Shown here one piece after another: positions 21,971 through 33,999 of a DNA stretch of 64,000 nucleotides; positions within the stretch are counted from its first letter, which is position 1; every line of letters begins with the position of its first letter. The notes under the pieces were generated by a model. That model did no database searches. It was not told where the DNA came from and worked only from the letters and a program-made list of their open reading frames with translations. A program made the position numbers and the translations under genes. This stretch comes from Lunularia cruciata. Taxonomy: Eukaryota; Streptophyta; Marchantiopsida; Lunulariales; Lunulariaceae. The DNA is taken from contig OX419757.1 of NCBI GenBank assembly GCA_948567375.1, forward strand, positions 28,266,732 to 28,330,731, given 5' to 3'.

Positions 21971-22645
21971 TGCAACACCCATTTGTGCATGTGTGCGGTA
22001 TTGTGATATTTAGCTTGGTATTACAAGTACTTAAGAGATATTATTTATATAGAGATAAAGGATGGTTCTATATTAGTCATGGTTAGCTAAAGTTAGTCAT
22101 AGCTAAGATAGAGGGGACCTTACTTTAGAGGAAGTAGAAAAGATGAGCACCACTATTTTGGATTTTAGTGTGTTGATTGGTATTATTCCTAGGTGTTTGG
22201 CTTTGAGGAAAGAGTTGAGAACTCTTGGGCCCGCAAGCCTTTTTGTTTTGGATTCTTCTTTAGTCCAAGGATAGCCCATGTGAAGGAATCCTTTACTTAG
22301 TGGTTGGTTCAAGATAAGACCACATGCTTAGAGGAATATGCCCATGTGAATGGATATTCCTTTCTACTTTTTGACTTTACTTGACTTTTAGTCTAGTAAC
22401 TTGAGTTACTACGGTAATTAGTAACTTTGGTATGTAACTATTTTAAGGGGTGAGGAGGTACTCATCATCCTTTCATTTGCAACTATCTCTCTCATTGGGT
22501 TCTCTAGTGAGCAATGTCTTGAGTCTTGGAGTGTTAGCCTTGGAGGAGTATGATGGAGTTGGGGTTCCTTGCTTTCTTAGTCCATGGTGCACTACCATAA
22601 TAACCATCAAAAGTTCATCCTTAGTGAGAGACAGGCCGGCTCACA
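21971..22645 (+). mobile_element. 3' LTR of Gypsy element C
   Basis: Direct repeat of 10344-10999, beginning TGCAACACCC and ending GGCTCACA. A small duplication around 22065-22095 (TTAGTCAT repeated) explains its slightly greater length. Purine-rich GGTAGAGGGACC lies about 50 bp upstream as a possible polypurine tract. The right edge abuts the resumed D copy D-A. Confidence 0.88.
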
Positions 22646-25621
22646 AATCCGATGTCTACTTCTTCCTTGGCTTCCAATCTTGAAGTAACTTCACTTACTA
22701 CTCTTCCTCGGGTTTCACAACTCCTTATTCCTCTACCAATTCTGCTAATTCTTTGTCTTGATCTAAAATTCCTCTAGCAAGTAATCTATCTAACTCCTTA
22801 TCTTCCGATCCAATCTTCTTTAATATCTCCAATGGTAATTCCAAAGATATCTGCACTCCTATGTCATCTACTTTGGGTTTTGCTTTTACATCCTTCCAAA
22901 GTTTATCTATCTCTAATGTCACTAAGTCTAATCTAATCGTGATATTATCTTCTACTTCTAATATCTTCCTATCTACACAAGTTCTGAGACTGATAAGTAA
23001 AGCATTCAACTCTTTGTCCTTTGCATTTCTCCTCCTTGTCTCCAACAACTTCAACTTGTGTAGCCTTGTCTCTTAAATTTGCACATTGGCTTCTATACTC
23101 AGCATTGCATTCATCTTTGTTACTATCTCCTTTAATGGCTCCAGTCTCATTCTTCTCTCCCATTCTTGATCTGCAAGCCAATCCTCTCTATACATTGCCA
23201 ATTCTGCTTTGAACTCGGCTTTCACAGTCTCCTTCTCCTTTTGTACAATCTTCTCCTCCAGATTGCGAAGTAACTCTCTTAATCTCTCTTCCTCTCTATA
23301 TATCAATGTCAACTCTCTTTGCCAGAGCTGCTTCTTCTCTTCTACACTCTCCATCACTCTATCAAGCTCTTGCTCCTTCTTTGCTACTCTCGCCATAGCA
23401 TGGATAATCTCTAATCTTGAATCGGAAAATGGCTGTTTCAAGATTTCATACTCAGCTACTTGCCTTTCCCTTGCTATGTCACTCTACTCTATGAGTCTCT
23501 CTCTACTCCCCGCTTCTCTCTTCAAGTTCTCAATTACTTGATTCTGTACTATGGCTTCTACTTGTAGTACTTCCCTTTCCTCCTCACCTCGGATTACACT
23601 CTTCTTCAATTCCAAGTTCTCTTCTTCTAATTGAGCTAACACCTGCAATATAGTCTTCACTTCCGGACAGTTTGATTGCATCTCCTTCTTCTTGTGCTCT
23701 AACTTCACCAACAACGGGCACACAATCTCCTGTAGATATTCTACTCCTTCACTCAAGATTACTTTGGCTTGCGAACTTATCTCCTTCTTCTTCTCTTCCT
23801 CACCCAACTCTCGCCTTCTTAGCTGCAATCGCCTTATAGGAATGGATTTGTTGCTCCCCAAACTTCCACTCTCCACTTACCTTACCTTACTCGGCCCCAC
23901 TTCATACTTTGCCATTTGTTTGGAATGGACTCCCTCTGAATTGTAACTCTCTTTTCCTCCTTCTCTGGAACTTTGTCTTCTAGTTTCAAGTTACCTTTCT
24001 TCTCCGTCTCCATCTTGGCTTCCTCCTCTTTGGGTACCAATTGCATCTCTACTCTGTCATCACTGGACTACTCATGTCTCGACTCTGAAGTGTGAACTTG
24101 GGTTCTTCCTCCTTCTCTGAGTCTTTGGACTTGCACTCAACCTCCCCTTCTGACTCTTCATCCGACAATGCAATTACCATTAGTTCTCTCCTTGGGTTCA
24201 CCTTTCTAGCTTTCCGAGGTTGCGCCTTCTCTACTTCTTCTTCTTCTCCTTGTCGACTCCTCTTCTTTGACTTTGGAGTACTCACCTTCACTTGCACACT
24301 CTGGCCCATTTGCTCATACTACTTGTTACTACTCTTGATTTGCATGATGTACAATTGCTCCTTTGCATCAACATCTCTTTGCAAGTTGGGGTAAAAATAG
24401 TACACCATCTCTTGTCTCTCCACCGCATTGAGCAAATTCAGCCCCAGATAGAAGTGGGCTGCAAATGGCACAATGTAATGTGGAGGCAACTTGTCTTGCA
24501 AATTCCACATCATCTATCTCGTCCTTTGATGGAAACACTTTGCCTAGTTAATTGACTCTCTTGTAAACATCTTATGGAAGAACACCGCTTGGTGCTTCAT
24601 CACATAAGTTGTTCTCTCTAGCTTCAAGATTGCCATTAAAGCACTCACAATCCCCCTCTTGACAGGATCCTTATAGCTCTCCACTTTGTAGCCATTCTTT
24701 GTGCGCTTCAAAGAGAAGGCATCTCTCACTTCTTGGGTTTCTTTGGCTACTTCTCCCTTCCCCAACAATGTGGCACCTTCCTCTGTGCCTACTTCTCTCC
24801 TGAGTGCTAATCTCCAATCCAACTTTGTCCATCAAGCTGGATTTCCTCTCTTCTCTTCTTCTTCAATGCCATCAAGACACTTACTCTTGATGATCTTAGT
24901 CATGAAACCTAGAAAACTAACATTCCAGTTCCATGCCAAGAATGTGATTTGAAGCCTGCTTAGGACCTTGATTCTTGTGATCACATCTAACCTCCGAGTC
25001 ACATGATTTCTCACTATGAATTTGGAGTTCTTCTTCCCACCTCCCATCTTTCTCTCTTCCACTCTAGGTTGGGGACTATTCTTCCTACTGGTTTCTGGAT
25101 TAACTCTCTTGACTTCCTCTTGACACACCAACGCATCTTTGACTACACTTCCCTTCCCACGATCTCCTACAGGACAACTTCTTAACGGCAATGGAAAATT
25201 GCTTATCATTGTTTTGTCTCTAGTCCAAATTTTATAGTGGCATGTCTGCTCCGTCTTTCTTCACTTTGATTTTCTACCAAGAAATCACACCTCTTACATG
25301 CTCCTATCACTATCAATTGTTCTTCACACATATGACCACCATTTTTTTGAACAGTTCCTTCTTGAATGTCTCACCCCAAAGTAAAGTTGTTACACTGTCC
25401 TTGCCTTGAGTTGAGCACCCCCAAGATGAAGTCTCCTTACTTTGGGTTGTATGCTGATAGGGCAATTCCAAGTACCTCACCTTCTGACACAAAGTCACTT
25501 TACCTTGGGTTACACCCCGAGGACACTTTTCTTCACCTTCTTCTGCCATACAAGCACAATTCAACTTCTTCTGTACACTTCTTCTTTGGAAATACAAAAA
25601 AACAAAAATTTGGGTACCACA
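22646..25621 (-). mobile_element. 5' part of split D element (copy D-A)
   Basis: On the minus strand it begins TGTGGTACCCA at 25621 and runs through the leader and nearly the whole coiled-coil ORF to the break at ATCCGATGTC, near 22650. Together with 9538-10343 this makes about 3,780 bp, the size of the two uninterrupted D copies (3,793 and 3,729 bp). The external flank ATCTG (25622-25626) pairs with ATCTA at 9533-9537. The two halves were separated when element C inserted. Confidence 0.9.
22710..25160 (-). pseudogene. D-family protein, copy D-A
   Basis: Same protein as at 17375-19824 with different disabling mutations. It reads MGGGKKNSKFIVRNH near 25100 and carries an in-frame TGA near 24832 where D-B is frameshifted. 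Further stops lie near 24544, 24514, 24310, 24049, 23877, 23484, 23073 and 22725. The globular block (DWRLALRREVG, KNGYKVESYKD, LERTTYVMKHQ, HYIVPFAAHFYLGLNLL) and the coiled coil (SRLEIIHAMARVAKKEQELD) match closely. Because the two copies do not share lesions, an intact ancestral ORF is inferred. Function unknown. Confidence 0.75.
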
Positions 25622-25803
25622 ATCTGCATAAAGGAGTTAGATGCACTTGGACTCAAGATTTCACTTAGAACAAAGTATTCAAAATTCTATGTAAACATGT
25701 TTGTTGTTTGTTTGTTGATTTTATTCATGTTTGTTGGTTTTTTCTATTCATTTTTTGTTTGCTAAGCACAAATTTGACAATGATTCTAAAATTGCATTTT
25801 CTA

Positions 25804-25951
25804 GATCCCATCATGCCATACAAACCAAGATTACTGCACAAACCTCATTTTCCATGTAAATCACACAAATAGGTTTGTGTGTGGTATGTAGTTTGTGCAA
25901 GTTGCACACCTAGGTTCTTGGGGCAATAGGTTTGCACGGCATGATGGGATC
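25804..25951. mobile_element. Foldback (MITE-like) element
   Basis: The left arm GATCCCATCATGCCATACAAA (from 25804) is the inverted complement of the right arm ending at 25951, matching at about 21 of 23 positions. The ~100-bp centre holds a second inverted pair (CACAAACCT / AGGTTTGTG). Arms and size suit a small non-autonomous foldback or MITE, or a hairpin-forming regulatory repeat. Clear target duplications were not identified. Confidence 0.6.
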
Positions 25952-26050
25952 CAAAAAATCTAGGAGCATGGTTTACATGGTCATAGTTTTTTGTTTGGGG
26001 CTAAACTTGGATAAGACTAACATGCTTTTTGGTATTTAATATAAGTTGCA

Positions 26051-28000
26051 TTGTGTAAGGAGTTTGCTAGCACTTGGGACCATGATACTCATAGCAAGAG
26101 AGTAAGAGTGAGAGATTTAGTGCTCTATGTTGCTATGATAAGAAAGGCTTTTTTTTGGCCTTTGTGGAGCACACTAAGGAGGAAAATAGTTCCACAAAAT
26201 TTGGTGGAGGATTGGTTTCCCATGAGAGATAGGACAGCTAGGAGATATCTAGCTAGGAAATGTGCTTATATTGCATTTAGACCTTTTTCCCAGCTGTTGT
26301 GTTCACTTCTTATCCCAACATCCTAGGGTAGTACATGAGAACATCATTCTCAAAATAAGAGTAAGATGGCTAGATCTACTTGAGTGAACTATGACTAGGT
26401 AGAGCTTATGTTATTGGCTATTGATGAAGAGCTTGTGGTAGTCAAAAGGCAACTTAGCCACCCAGATGGGAGGCATTTTTGTGTGAATCATGTGGGGCAA
26501 GTTCTCACACACTATTCATGTAGAGTAGGGTTGTGAGTGACAATGAGATTATATATAAATGGATGTGAAGAGGAGGAGGTTTACATTATTGAGAGTGCGG
26601 AAGAGGAAGAGGTACAAATCGCACCAGATGATAATGATGCACATGGTGAGTGAGATTTTAGTTCATAGTACTTTTGGTGGGTGGTGTTTGTAGTAGAGTG
26701 TTGTACCTTAGAGTCTGACTTCTATATGTAAATTGATTTTTATTTTATTTTTATTTTGTATAGACTTTTAGTTTTTGATGAAAATGATGTATGATAAATA
26801 CAATTATATAGTTTTATTATTTGATTCTATATGGTTGATTTCTTATGTACATGTCACTCTTCCCTCCCACATCCCCATGCACCTAGTCCTCCTCAATCCC
26901 ACCATGATGGTCCATTACATACCCATGTGCACTATGAATTCCCATTATAGCATGATGATTATACATTGCATAGAAGGAGAGGTGAGGTTGAGATGGAGAG
27001 TAGATTAGCTCACCATGAGAGGAGTCTAGTAGAGAGAACAGAGGATATTAGGCTAGACGAGCAACTTTTCAATGAGAGGGAGAATAGGCTAGCCAAGCAA
27101 GAGAGTCTTTTACCTCATTGGAAGGAGCAATTTTGGCTAGAGAAACATGTGTTATTTGAGAGAGAGAGAGAGAGTAGATTTGCAAAGTATGACATGCATC
27201 ATTTTATGGAAGAGATTACTACTCATGACACATTAGTAGAGTTAGAGTTATTAAGGAGAGAGAGTGAGATGTGAGAGCACAAGTTGAGAGATTGGTTGAG
27301 TTGGATGTACTTATTAGAGATAGAGAGTTGAGAGCTGAGGGTATAGGGTTCAAAAGATTTGGTATATGAGAAAATTCACCATTACTATGAAGTTATTGGA
27401 GAGGATACATAGTACTCTACATGAGGTGAGGACTCAGCTTGATACTTTGAGGGCAGCATATGAGAAGGCTAGAGAGTGGCTTGAAGTAGAGATGTTATAT
27501 TATCCTTGGGGTTTTCTTCCTATTGATGTGGGGACTCTGACTTTGCATGTGGATGAAAATGGTGGAGTAGGGCCTCACATAGAGCTTGTTTTACCACATA
27601 CCTCTACTTGGCCCTCAACTAGAGAGAGAGGTACATTCACTGAAGCTACCAGCACTTTTTCTCCTTCTTCTTCTTCTTCAATAGGAATGGAGACTAGAGC
27701 CACATAGACATCATCTTATTTTGAGGGAGTGCATCATTCCATAGGAGCTAGAGCTTTATCCATGGAGAAAGCATCATCTTTGTTTGGTAGAGCCACTACT
27801 TCTAGTCAGACTTGGTTGACTCTCATGGCAGGGCCAAGAGAGTCAACTTATTTGCATGTTAGAGATGATATAATATCTTGGAGACCTTGCATGAGGGAGG
27901 ATATGGCATGGGCTTTGAGTTTTAGTAGTATCTCCCATGATTATTTAGGGCTCTAAGAGGAGAGGAGAGCTTCTTTGAGTGATGAAGTATAGAGACTCAC
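26051..28000 (+). pseudogene. Unrecognised coding relic with coiled-coil segment
   Basis: A chain of open fragments in the same direction. 26051-26326 contains WDHDTHSKRVRVRDLVLYVA and WFPMRDRTARRYLARKCAYI. 26966-27274 is strongly charged and helical (HERSLVERTEDIRLDEQLF, ERENRLAKQESLL), typical of coiled coil. 27366-27707 has another helical stretch (LERIHSTLHEVRTQLDTL) followed by a Ser-rich tail, and 27729-27956 continues. The order, a globular N-terminus then coiled coil, echoes the D-family protein, but no sequence words are shared. No known family was recognised. Confidence 0.4.
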
Positions 28001-28310
28001 TCAATTGAGAGAGAGTATGAGCTTATCTAGAGTATTTATCCCATGCATAGTTTTCCACATTGATTTGAGGAGGAAGATTCTAGTATTAGATGTGAGTTGT
28101 AGCAAACATGAGAGTTTCTAGTAGACCTCATTTCTTGGAGTGGTGTGCAAATGAGTCTCTATCAAAACCATAACAAAACCTAAACATCCAAGTGGTGCAA
28201 GTATAGTAGCTAATGTGTATAATAGTCCAGAAGGGATTTAGTACTTACATGAGGTCTTAGAGCTCCATGGACTATATACTTCAGCTTCTATGCTAGCACC
28301 TGAACTTGTT

Positions 28311-28451
28311 CTAGTTTTGATGGACTCCTCTTATGTTTTGTACTTGCACTATTACTTGATCTGGTTTTGATGGACTCCTCTTATGTTTTGTACTTGCACC
28401 ATTACTTGATCTGGTTTTGATGGACTCCTTTGATGTTTTGTACTTTATTAG
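28311..28451. repeat. 50-bp tandem repeat, about 2.8 units
   Basis: Units start at 28311, 28361 and 28411 with CTRGTTTTGATGGACTCC and include TATGTTTTGTACTTGCAC. Units differ by one to four substitutions. Downstream, 28555-28625 carries three copies of a shorter word, GTTAAACACCA. Confidence 0.9.
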
Positions 28452-29010
28452 TCATGAAGGCATTATAGTTCATGTCCATGGACTGATTTAAACTTTGGCT
28501 ATTCTCATGATGTTTTGACTATTAGTGGAACAATAGTCAATCACTTGTCTGATGGTTAAACACCAAGTTGATACCAGTGTAAGTTAAACACCAGAATGTC
28601 CAAGTTAAACACCAGTCCATGCAAACAGATTTTAATCAGAATGTGTTAACCTTGCAAACAGCATAAGCTTTTATTGAGCAGAGTAGACCAAGTAGACCTC
28701 ACAAACCATGCAAACAGATTTACATGGAATGCATTAATTGTGTAAACTATGGAAAGCTGGATTGAGCCAAGTAGACGATGCAAATGTGTAATCTTGAGCT
28801 ATTTTGGTTTGATTGTGAACTTTTTAACCAAGAACAATTACTGGTAATATAAATATGCCTTCTATGGCTATTGTTATGTTTTATGTTGCATATAAAGAAT
28901 CATTGAGAGAGGAGAAAAAATGTGATATAAAAGATGAATTGCCACTCTAGATAGCAGTACCTATTTATTTATAATGTTGTTAAATGTAATGTTAACTAGG
29001 AAACTTTATT

Positions 29011-29011
<1 letters not shown>

Positions 29012-29047
<36 letters not shown>
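29012..29047. repeat. (TA)n microsatellite
   Basis: About 36 bp of uninterrupted TA dinucleotides. Confidence 0.97.
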
Positions 29048-29050
<3 letters not shown>

Positions 29051-29089
29051 TCAATTTACATACATATGATAAATATATCATACCATACC

Positions 29090-29225
29090 TCTAAGAGCTC
29101 TTACTATTCAAAAATCTTCTAAGAGCTCTTGCTATATCAAAGACTTTTCAGAACTCTTACTATTCCAAAAACTTCCAAGAGCTAGCTACACCCTTAGAAC
29201 CTTTGAGAGCTCTTGCTATTCTTCA
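29090..29225. repeat. Degenerate ~30-bp repeat, AAGAGCTCTTRCTATTC
   Basis: Four to five imperfect units share RAGAGCTCTTNCTATTC plus a CAAAAACTTC-like spacer. AAGAGCTCTT is itself palindromic, so the tract can form small hairpins. Confidence 0.6.
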
Positions 29226-30346
29226 CTCTCATTCCAACTTGTGAAATCTATGGTATAATCTGTCTTTGGTATATGGAACTTGGTATCCATGTTGGAACTC
29301 ACACTAGAGCCATCATAAGGATGTGAAGCTATACCAACTAAAGTGGTAATGCCTTTGATCTCCTTGGAGGTCTTCCCATCCCAAGCTAGTTCAAATGTTA
29401 TGGAGTAAAAATGTATTGATTTTGCCTCCCTCTTTTTGATACAAAGCCTTTCTACCTTTGATCTTATTTTCTCTATTCTGAATATATTCTCAACCTCTAC
29501 TTGTCTCTTTTGTTTTGCAATCTTGGTAGCTTGTTGTGCTTCAATCTCAAAAGTTTTGCACCTCTCTTTGGATTCAAGGGAGTCACTTTTCAATTTTCTA
29601 TGGCTAGCTAAATCTTATGACAAAGAAGCAAGTGTAGGTGTAATTTTGGCAACTTTTAAAATTTCCTTCTCTTTGGAATGTCACCTTCCTTCTCTTTTTA
29701 AACTATTCTCTAGTTGGATGTTCCTCTTTTCTCATTGGATGCTTCTCTTGTATGCTCTCCAGTATCTTCTTGACCTTCTTCTTCTCTTGTTTCATAAGGT
29801 ATTCCTCTAGGTTGGATCTCATATGCTTCTCTTGTTTCATTGGGTGTTCCTACAGAGTGGTTCTTGTGTGTTGGCCTTGTTGCTTCCTAACATCTTCTTG
29901 ACTGAATCTCCTTTGCTATCCTTGGGAGATACTCTTCCTCATCATTTTTTCCATCAAGCATTGACTATCATCCCCTTGAACTCCTCTTGACCCGCACTCA
30001 CAATTTCCAAGTGGACACTTGCATTTTAGACCTTCCTCTTCAAACCTATTCATGTGATCTTCTAAGGGCCCTTGGGTGCTTGGGATGCTAATTGGTGTTG
30101 AATCAAGTATAGAATTTGGCACAATTCTTTAGCACTAGTACATGTTCCATCCATGATCCAAATTCCATGTTCAATACCACCATCTATGCTCACAAAAGCA
30201 AGAAGAGATATATTGGCCTTACCCCTCAACATTAAATAAATTCCCTCAAAATGTGGACAAAGATGGTTCACTTTGTAATCTATAGTTTGGCATCCTTTCT
30301 TCGGGTCTTTCTCATTGAAACCTTCCCCTTGGAATTGTATTTCCAT
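29216..30346 (-). pseudogene. Unrecognised minus-strand coding relic
   Basis: Three minus-strand open pieces. 30062-30346 reads GFNEKDPKKGCQTIDYKVNH and ISLLAFVSIDGGIEHGIWIM. 29916-30122 is Cys-rich (KCKCPLGNCECGSRG). 29216-29593 is Lys/Glu-rich and probably helical (AQQATKIAKQKRQVEVENIF). The spacing suggests one broken reading frame with frameshifts. The Cys cluster C-x-C-x4-C-x-C could bind metal. No family was recognised; a retroelement-derived gene is possible given the surroundings. Confidence 0.35.
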
Positions 30347-32543
30347 TCTTGAGTATCTTTATAATATTTCATGTATTGAGTCCATTTTTGTAAAGCCTTT
30401 CTCTTATCATGGAAAGTGGAAATCCTCTCCCATGCCTCACTAAGTAAGTGGCCATATAACTAAATATGATACTTTTTTGGATAAGCCTTATAAAATTCAC
30501 ACCATGAATTTGAATAAAGTGTTTAGGGTCATCCAAATACTCCAATATCTAGGCATAGTGGTGAGAAACCATTTTAAATTTGTCATCCTTGCACTCAATT
30601 GCTTTGCTATTGCTACTCCTAGATCCACCTAAACCACACTTGTTGGAAAAAAGTGGAATGGATGCAAATCATCTTCTTGAGCAATTCTTGAAATTGAGAA
30701 GGGGAGGTGGGCAAGATGAAAATTGAACTTGCTCCTATCACACCATTTGTAGGATCACGCCTAGATTGCTTGGACTTTGGAGTAGTAGTGTTGGTAATTA
30801 GAAGTATTTTGGTAGTAATTCATAAACTACTTATTATTGACGGTCAGATTTTGTGTTTGGAGTATTGACTACATGGTGTGGCCCACCGTCAATTGCACCA
30901 TCAACAAGACCATTAGGGCTGGAGATCCAAGCTGAAATCAGAGGTATACCCTAGAAGTGCAACTCTAGAGAGCTCACTTCTTTGATGTTGAGCCTTCAAG
31001 TTCCTAACTAGAACAGATAGAAAGCTGGTGAGCGTCACTTGGAATCTCTTAGCTAGAGTGGATGTGGTTTGATCATAATCAATGCCTATTTATTGGCAGA
31101 TTGTTGAGTGATAGATCAAGTACTGATCTGATTGAGTGTGATTCAAGTTGTGAGCAAATTGATTACATCAAAGAAGTGAAGTCAAGGGGAAATCAAGTGC
31201 AAGAACTAAGAGGTGTTGGTGGTATCTCCAAGCCTTCCTGATTGTTGGAGCTCAACCATTGTTCAAATTTTCCCCAAGAGTGATTGTGTGTAAAGGCTCT
31301 TTTGAATTGATGTAGATTTGGTAGTGAGGCAGACGGTGTGCAAAAGCATTGGCCAAATTTCACTAAGAAGAGAATCAATTTCAAGTAGTAGTGTTCATTT
31401 TGAGCTCAAGAGGTGAAAGCAAGACCAATTTGGTGCAAATTGAGCTTGAAAGGCAAAGTTGAAGGTGGAATTGGGAACCCATTCACTCACATTTGTGATT
31501 TGGAGAAACCTATCCTTTCAATTTGGCTCAAGTAGAGAGTTAGTAGAGGATTTTGTGATCAGCCAACTCTAAGGATTTATATAAGATTTATGTCAGATTT
31601 TGGCTCAAGTTGGAGGAGCTTGGCCCGAGTTGGAGGAGCTTGGCCAAATTTGGAGGAGGTTGACCAAATTTAGAGAAGGTTCAAAGTGGCAAGAAGAAAG
31701 GCTCTATTTGGGAATTTAAAGGCTTCAAGGCATAGGGCTATGAGAGGCTATGAAGGCATAGAAGGGCCAGCAAGCCAACTTGATGGCATGAGGCTAGCTA
31801 GTTTAGAATAGTTTTTGGTCATTATTTGGAAAAATCTACCGACCTTGCTAGATTATCTACAATAGGGTTTGAACCTAGATCTTTGGTTCTTAGACTGGTG
31901 CCCAGCCAATTGGTTCACCCTCACTTGTTGTTCTAGTGATTGTTCTATTGATATTTATACACTTATAGATTTGGCTAAGGGAGATAGTTTGATCTTATTC
32001 TTGGTGATCTTGGTAGCTTAAGAAGTAGATAACTCCTATTATGTCAAATGCCAAATAGTGGCAAAGTCGGCCCAATGTTGATCTATGAGATGAAAGGTTT
32101 TGTTTAGATTTCTTGTGATTGGATCTCCTTCATTCTTTACTTCCTATTTATGCACCATGTTTGTGTGAGGTGCCTTGACTTTAGACCGTTGGTGCCCTAG
32201 TGTGCTCTTGATAGTGAGGCTAGAGTGATGACCAATCAAACTATTTGTGTTTCTCTTAAGTGGGGTAGGAAGTGATGAGCTACAAATTGTGAGAGTGTAT
32301 GTTGTGATGGTAAGTTACAGGTTGCCATTTCTCCTAGTGTAGTTGCCATACTTAGAGCTACATTAATGGGTAACATTTGGTTGGTGATGTTGGTAATTGG
32401 TGGTGACTTTTGGTGATTCTTGTAATTTTTGGGGTACTTGTGGTGGTTATTGGTACGGTTTGCAGTTTTTTATTACTTTATCATGATGGAGTTCTTTGGG
32501 GATTCCAAAGGAGATATCATTGCAGTATATAATGAGTTTACCC
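30347..32543. other. Gene-free stretch, probably including the 5' LTR of element F
   Basis: No protein motif recognised. Because a tRNA-iMet primer site follows at 32548, the 5' LTR of element F should end near 32544 and occupy part of this stretch, but no matching 3' LTR copy was found in the window to fix its start. 31600-31680 has a short GTTGGAGGAGCTTGGCC-type repeat. A tRNA-like block lies at 31862-31920. Confidence 0.4.
31862..31920 (-). ncRNA. tRNA-like sequence, possible SINE head or tRNA pseudogene
   Basis: On the minus strand, TGAACCAATTGGCTGGG resembles a Pol III A box and D-arm, and AGGTTCAAACCCT, about 33 nt later, is a good B box (GGTTCRANNCC). The anticodon arm does not pair, so this is not a working tRNA. 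Internal-promoter spacing suits a tRNA-derived SINE or decayed tRNA gene. Confidence 0.4.
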
Positions 32544-32547
32544 AGAG

Positions 32548-32560
32548 TGGCACTTGGTAT
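32548..32560 (+). promoter_or_regulatory. Primer-binding site of element F (tRNA-iMet type)
   Basis: TTGGTATCAGATTG contains TGGTATCAGA, the first ten bases of the initiator-Met primer site (TGGTATCAGAGC) used by most plant LTR retrotransposons. Gag-like coding follows at once. Confidence 0.7.
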
Positions 32561-32579
32561 CAGATTGCATCATAAGTCT

Positions 32580-33960
32580 CAGTGAGGGAGGAAATTGACT
32601 ATGAGTTGGAGTTTGATACAAGAGTTGATCCAATTGAGAGTGCACTTGGTATGTCTACAACATTGTAGTCGGACATGGACAAGATTTAGTGGGCATCCAA
32701 AGGCCACAAGCATTACTTTGGTACAATTTGTACCATTCAGTTGGATGACTTCATCCAAGAGTTTGATAGTTGGTGTGATATGTAGTAGATGCAGAACTCG
32801 ACATTTTTCACATCCTTCATAGCATAGAAGGAGTTGTTTCAGTACTTGGAAGGATGGTGCTACTACAAGTGGAGGTACTACTACATGAGGTAGTGTAGTA
32901 CCAGGGTTTAACCTATGGTTGAGTTCTTCTAGTGTTTGAGGTAGAACTACCAGGGAGTGTGGATTAAATTAGCAGAGGAGCTTGTAGGAGTTCTAATGGA
33001 AGGCTAAAGAGAGCCTACGCAAGGCATACACTTGCATGGGATGGTTGATCAATTTTACTCAAGGAGTTATTGAGGCCCAAGCAGTCTAGTTTTGGTATGG
33101 GATACTAGACAAGGAGTTGCAACGTAGAGTCCATGATGTTACATTGTTATAGGTTACTTTGCCTACTTTGGTAGTGGTCTTTGGTTTGGCTGAGCATATT
33201 GAGCTCAACATAGTGGATGAGAAAGTGGTGACATCTAGATTTGGTAGGAAGACCTCATCCACAATTGTTACTTCTTCTAGAGTGAAATAGAGTGCACTAT
33301 GCCATGTTGGTTTTTGATGATAGGATGGACAGTACATATCCTATGGAGCGAGTGGAGTGCCTAGTGTAGCTAGACCCTTACCTTCATTTTTGTGTCAAAA
33401 TTAGCTTGTGAGTGGTGGTGTTGCTTGTTGGACTTGTGGTGGACCTCGTTACATAAGAGAGTGCACTTAGGACAGCAGACTTGATACCTCTAGTATATCA
33501 CAGCAAACACAAGACGATGTGAGCATTGCCATAGATTTGGTCATATTAATGACCAATGCTTTGACCTACACCCAAAGTTATGGTGTAGTAGGGCTGTTAT
33601 GGCAAGTGGTAGAGGAGCTCCAAGTCATAGAGGACAAGGTGGTGGTAGAGGATCCTCAGTTGGTAGGGATGCAGTACCTACCTGTACTTCCAATACATCC
33701 ATGGCTACTTGGATTGAGTAGTTAGAGCAAAGATTGGCTAGCACTACCATAGCTCAAAGGAGATCAAATTTGGGTGTTGAGGCTTCCACCTCATATGTTG
33801 GTGATAGAGACGTCATGGACTTCATGTGCAGAGAAATACAAGTAGATGCATTTGCCGTAGTAACTAGGAGTGCAATACATGCTCCAAAGCCTAGAGGAGC
33901 ATCAAGGGAGTTGGACACATAAAGAGGAGAGGTTAGTAGACAAGGCAAACTTCCCCAATA
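32580..33960 (+). pseudogene. Element F gag relic
   Basis: Stop-rich capsid-like sequence in which EWWCC, EFFxCLRxNYQGVW-type blocks and FTSF fragments are visible. A well-preserved zinc knuckle, CEHCHRFGHINDQC (33518-33559), is followed directly by FDLHPKLW, a common plant retrotransposon nucleocapsid ending. A Gly/Arg-rich patch follows (GRGAPSHRGQGGGRG in one frame). It binds element RNA in intact relatives. Numerous stops mean no product. Confidence 0.7.
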
Positions 33961-33999
33961 TTTAATACTCTTTGAGGCACTATAGACAACATTCATGGC

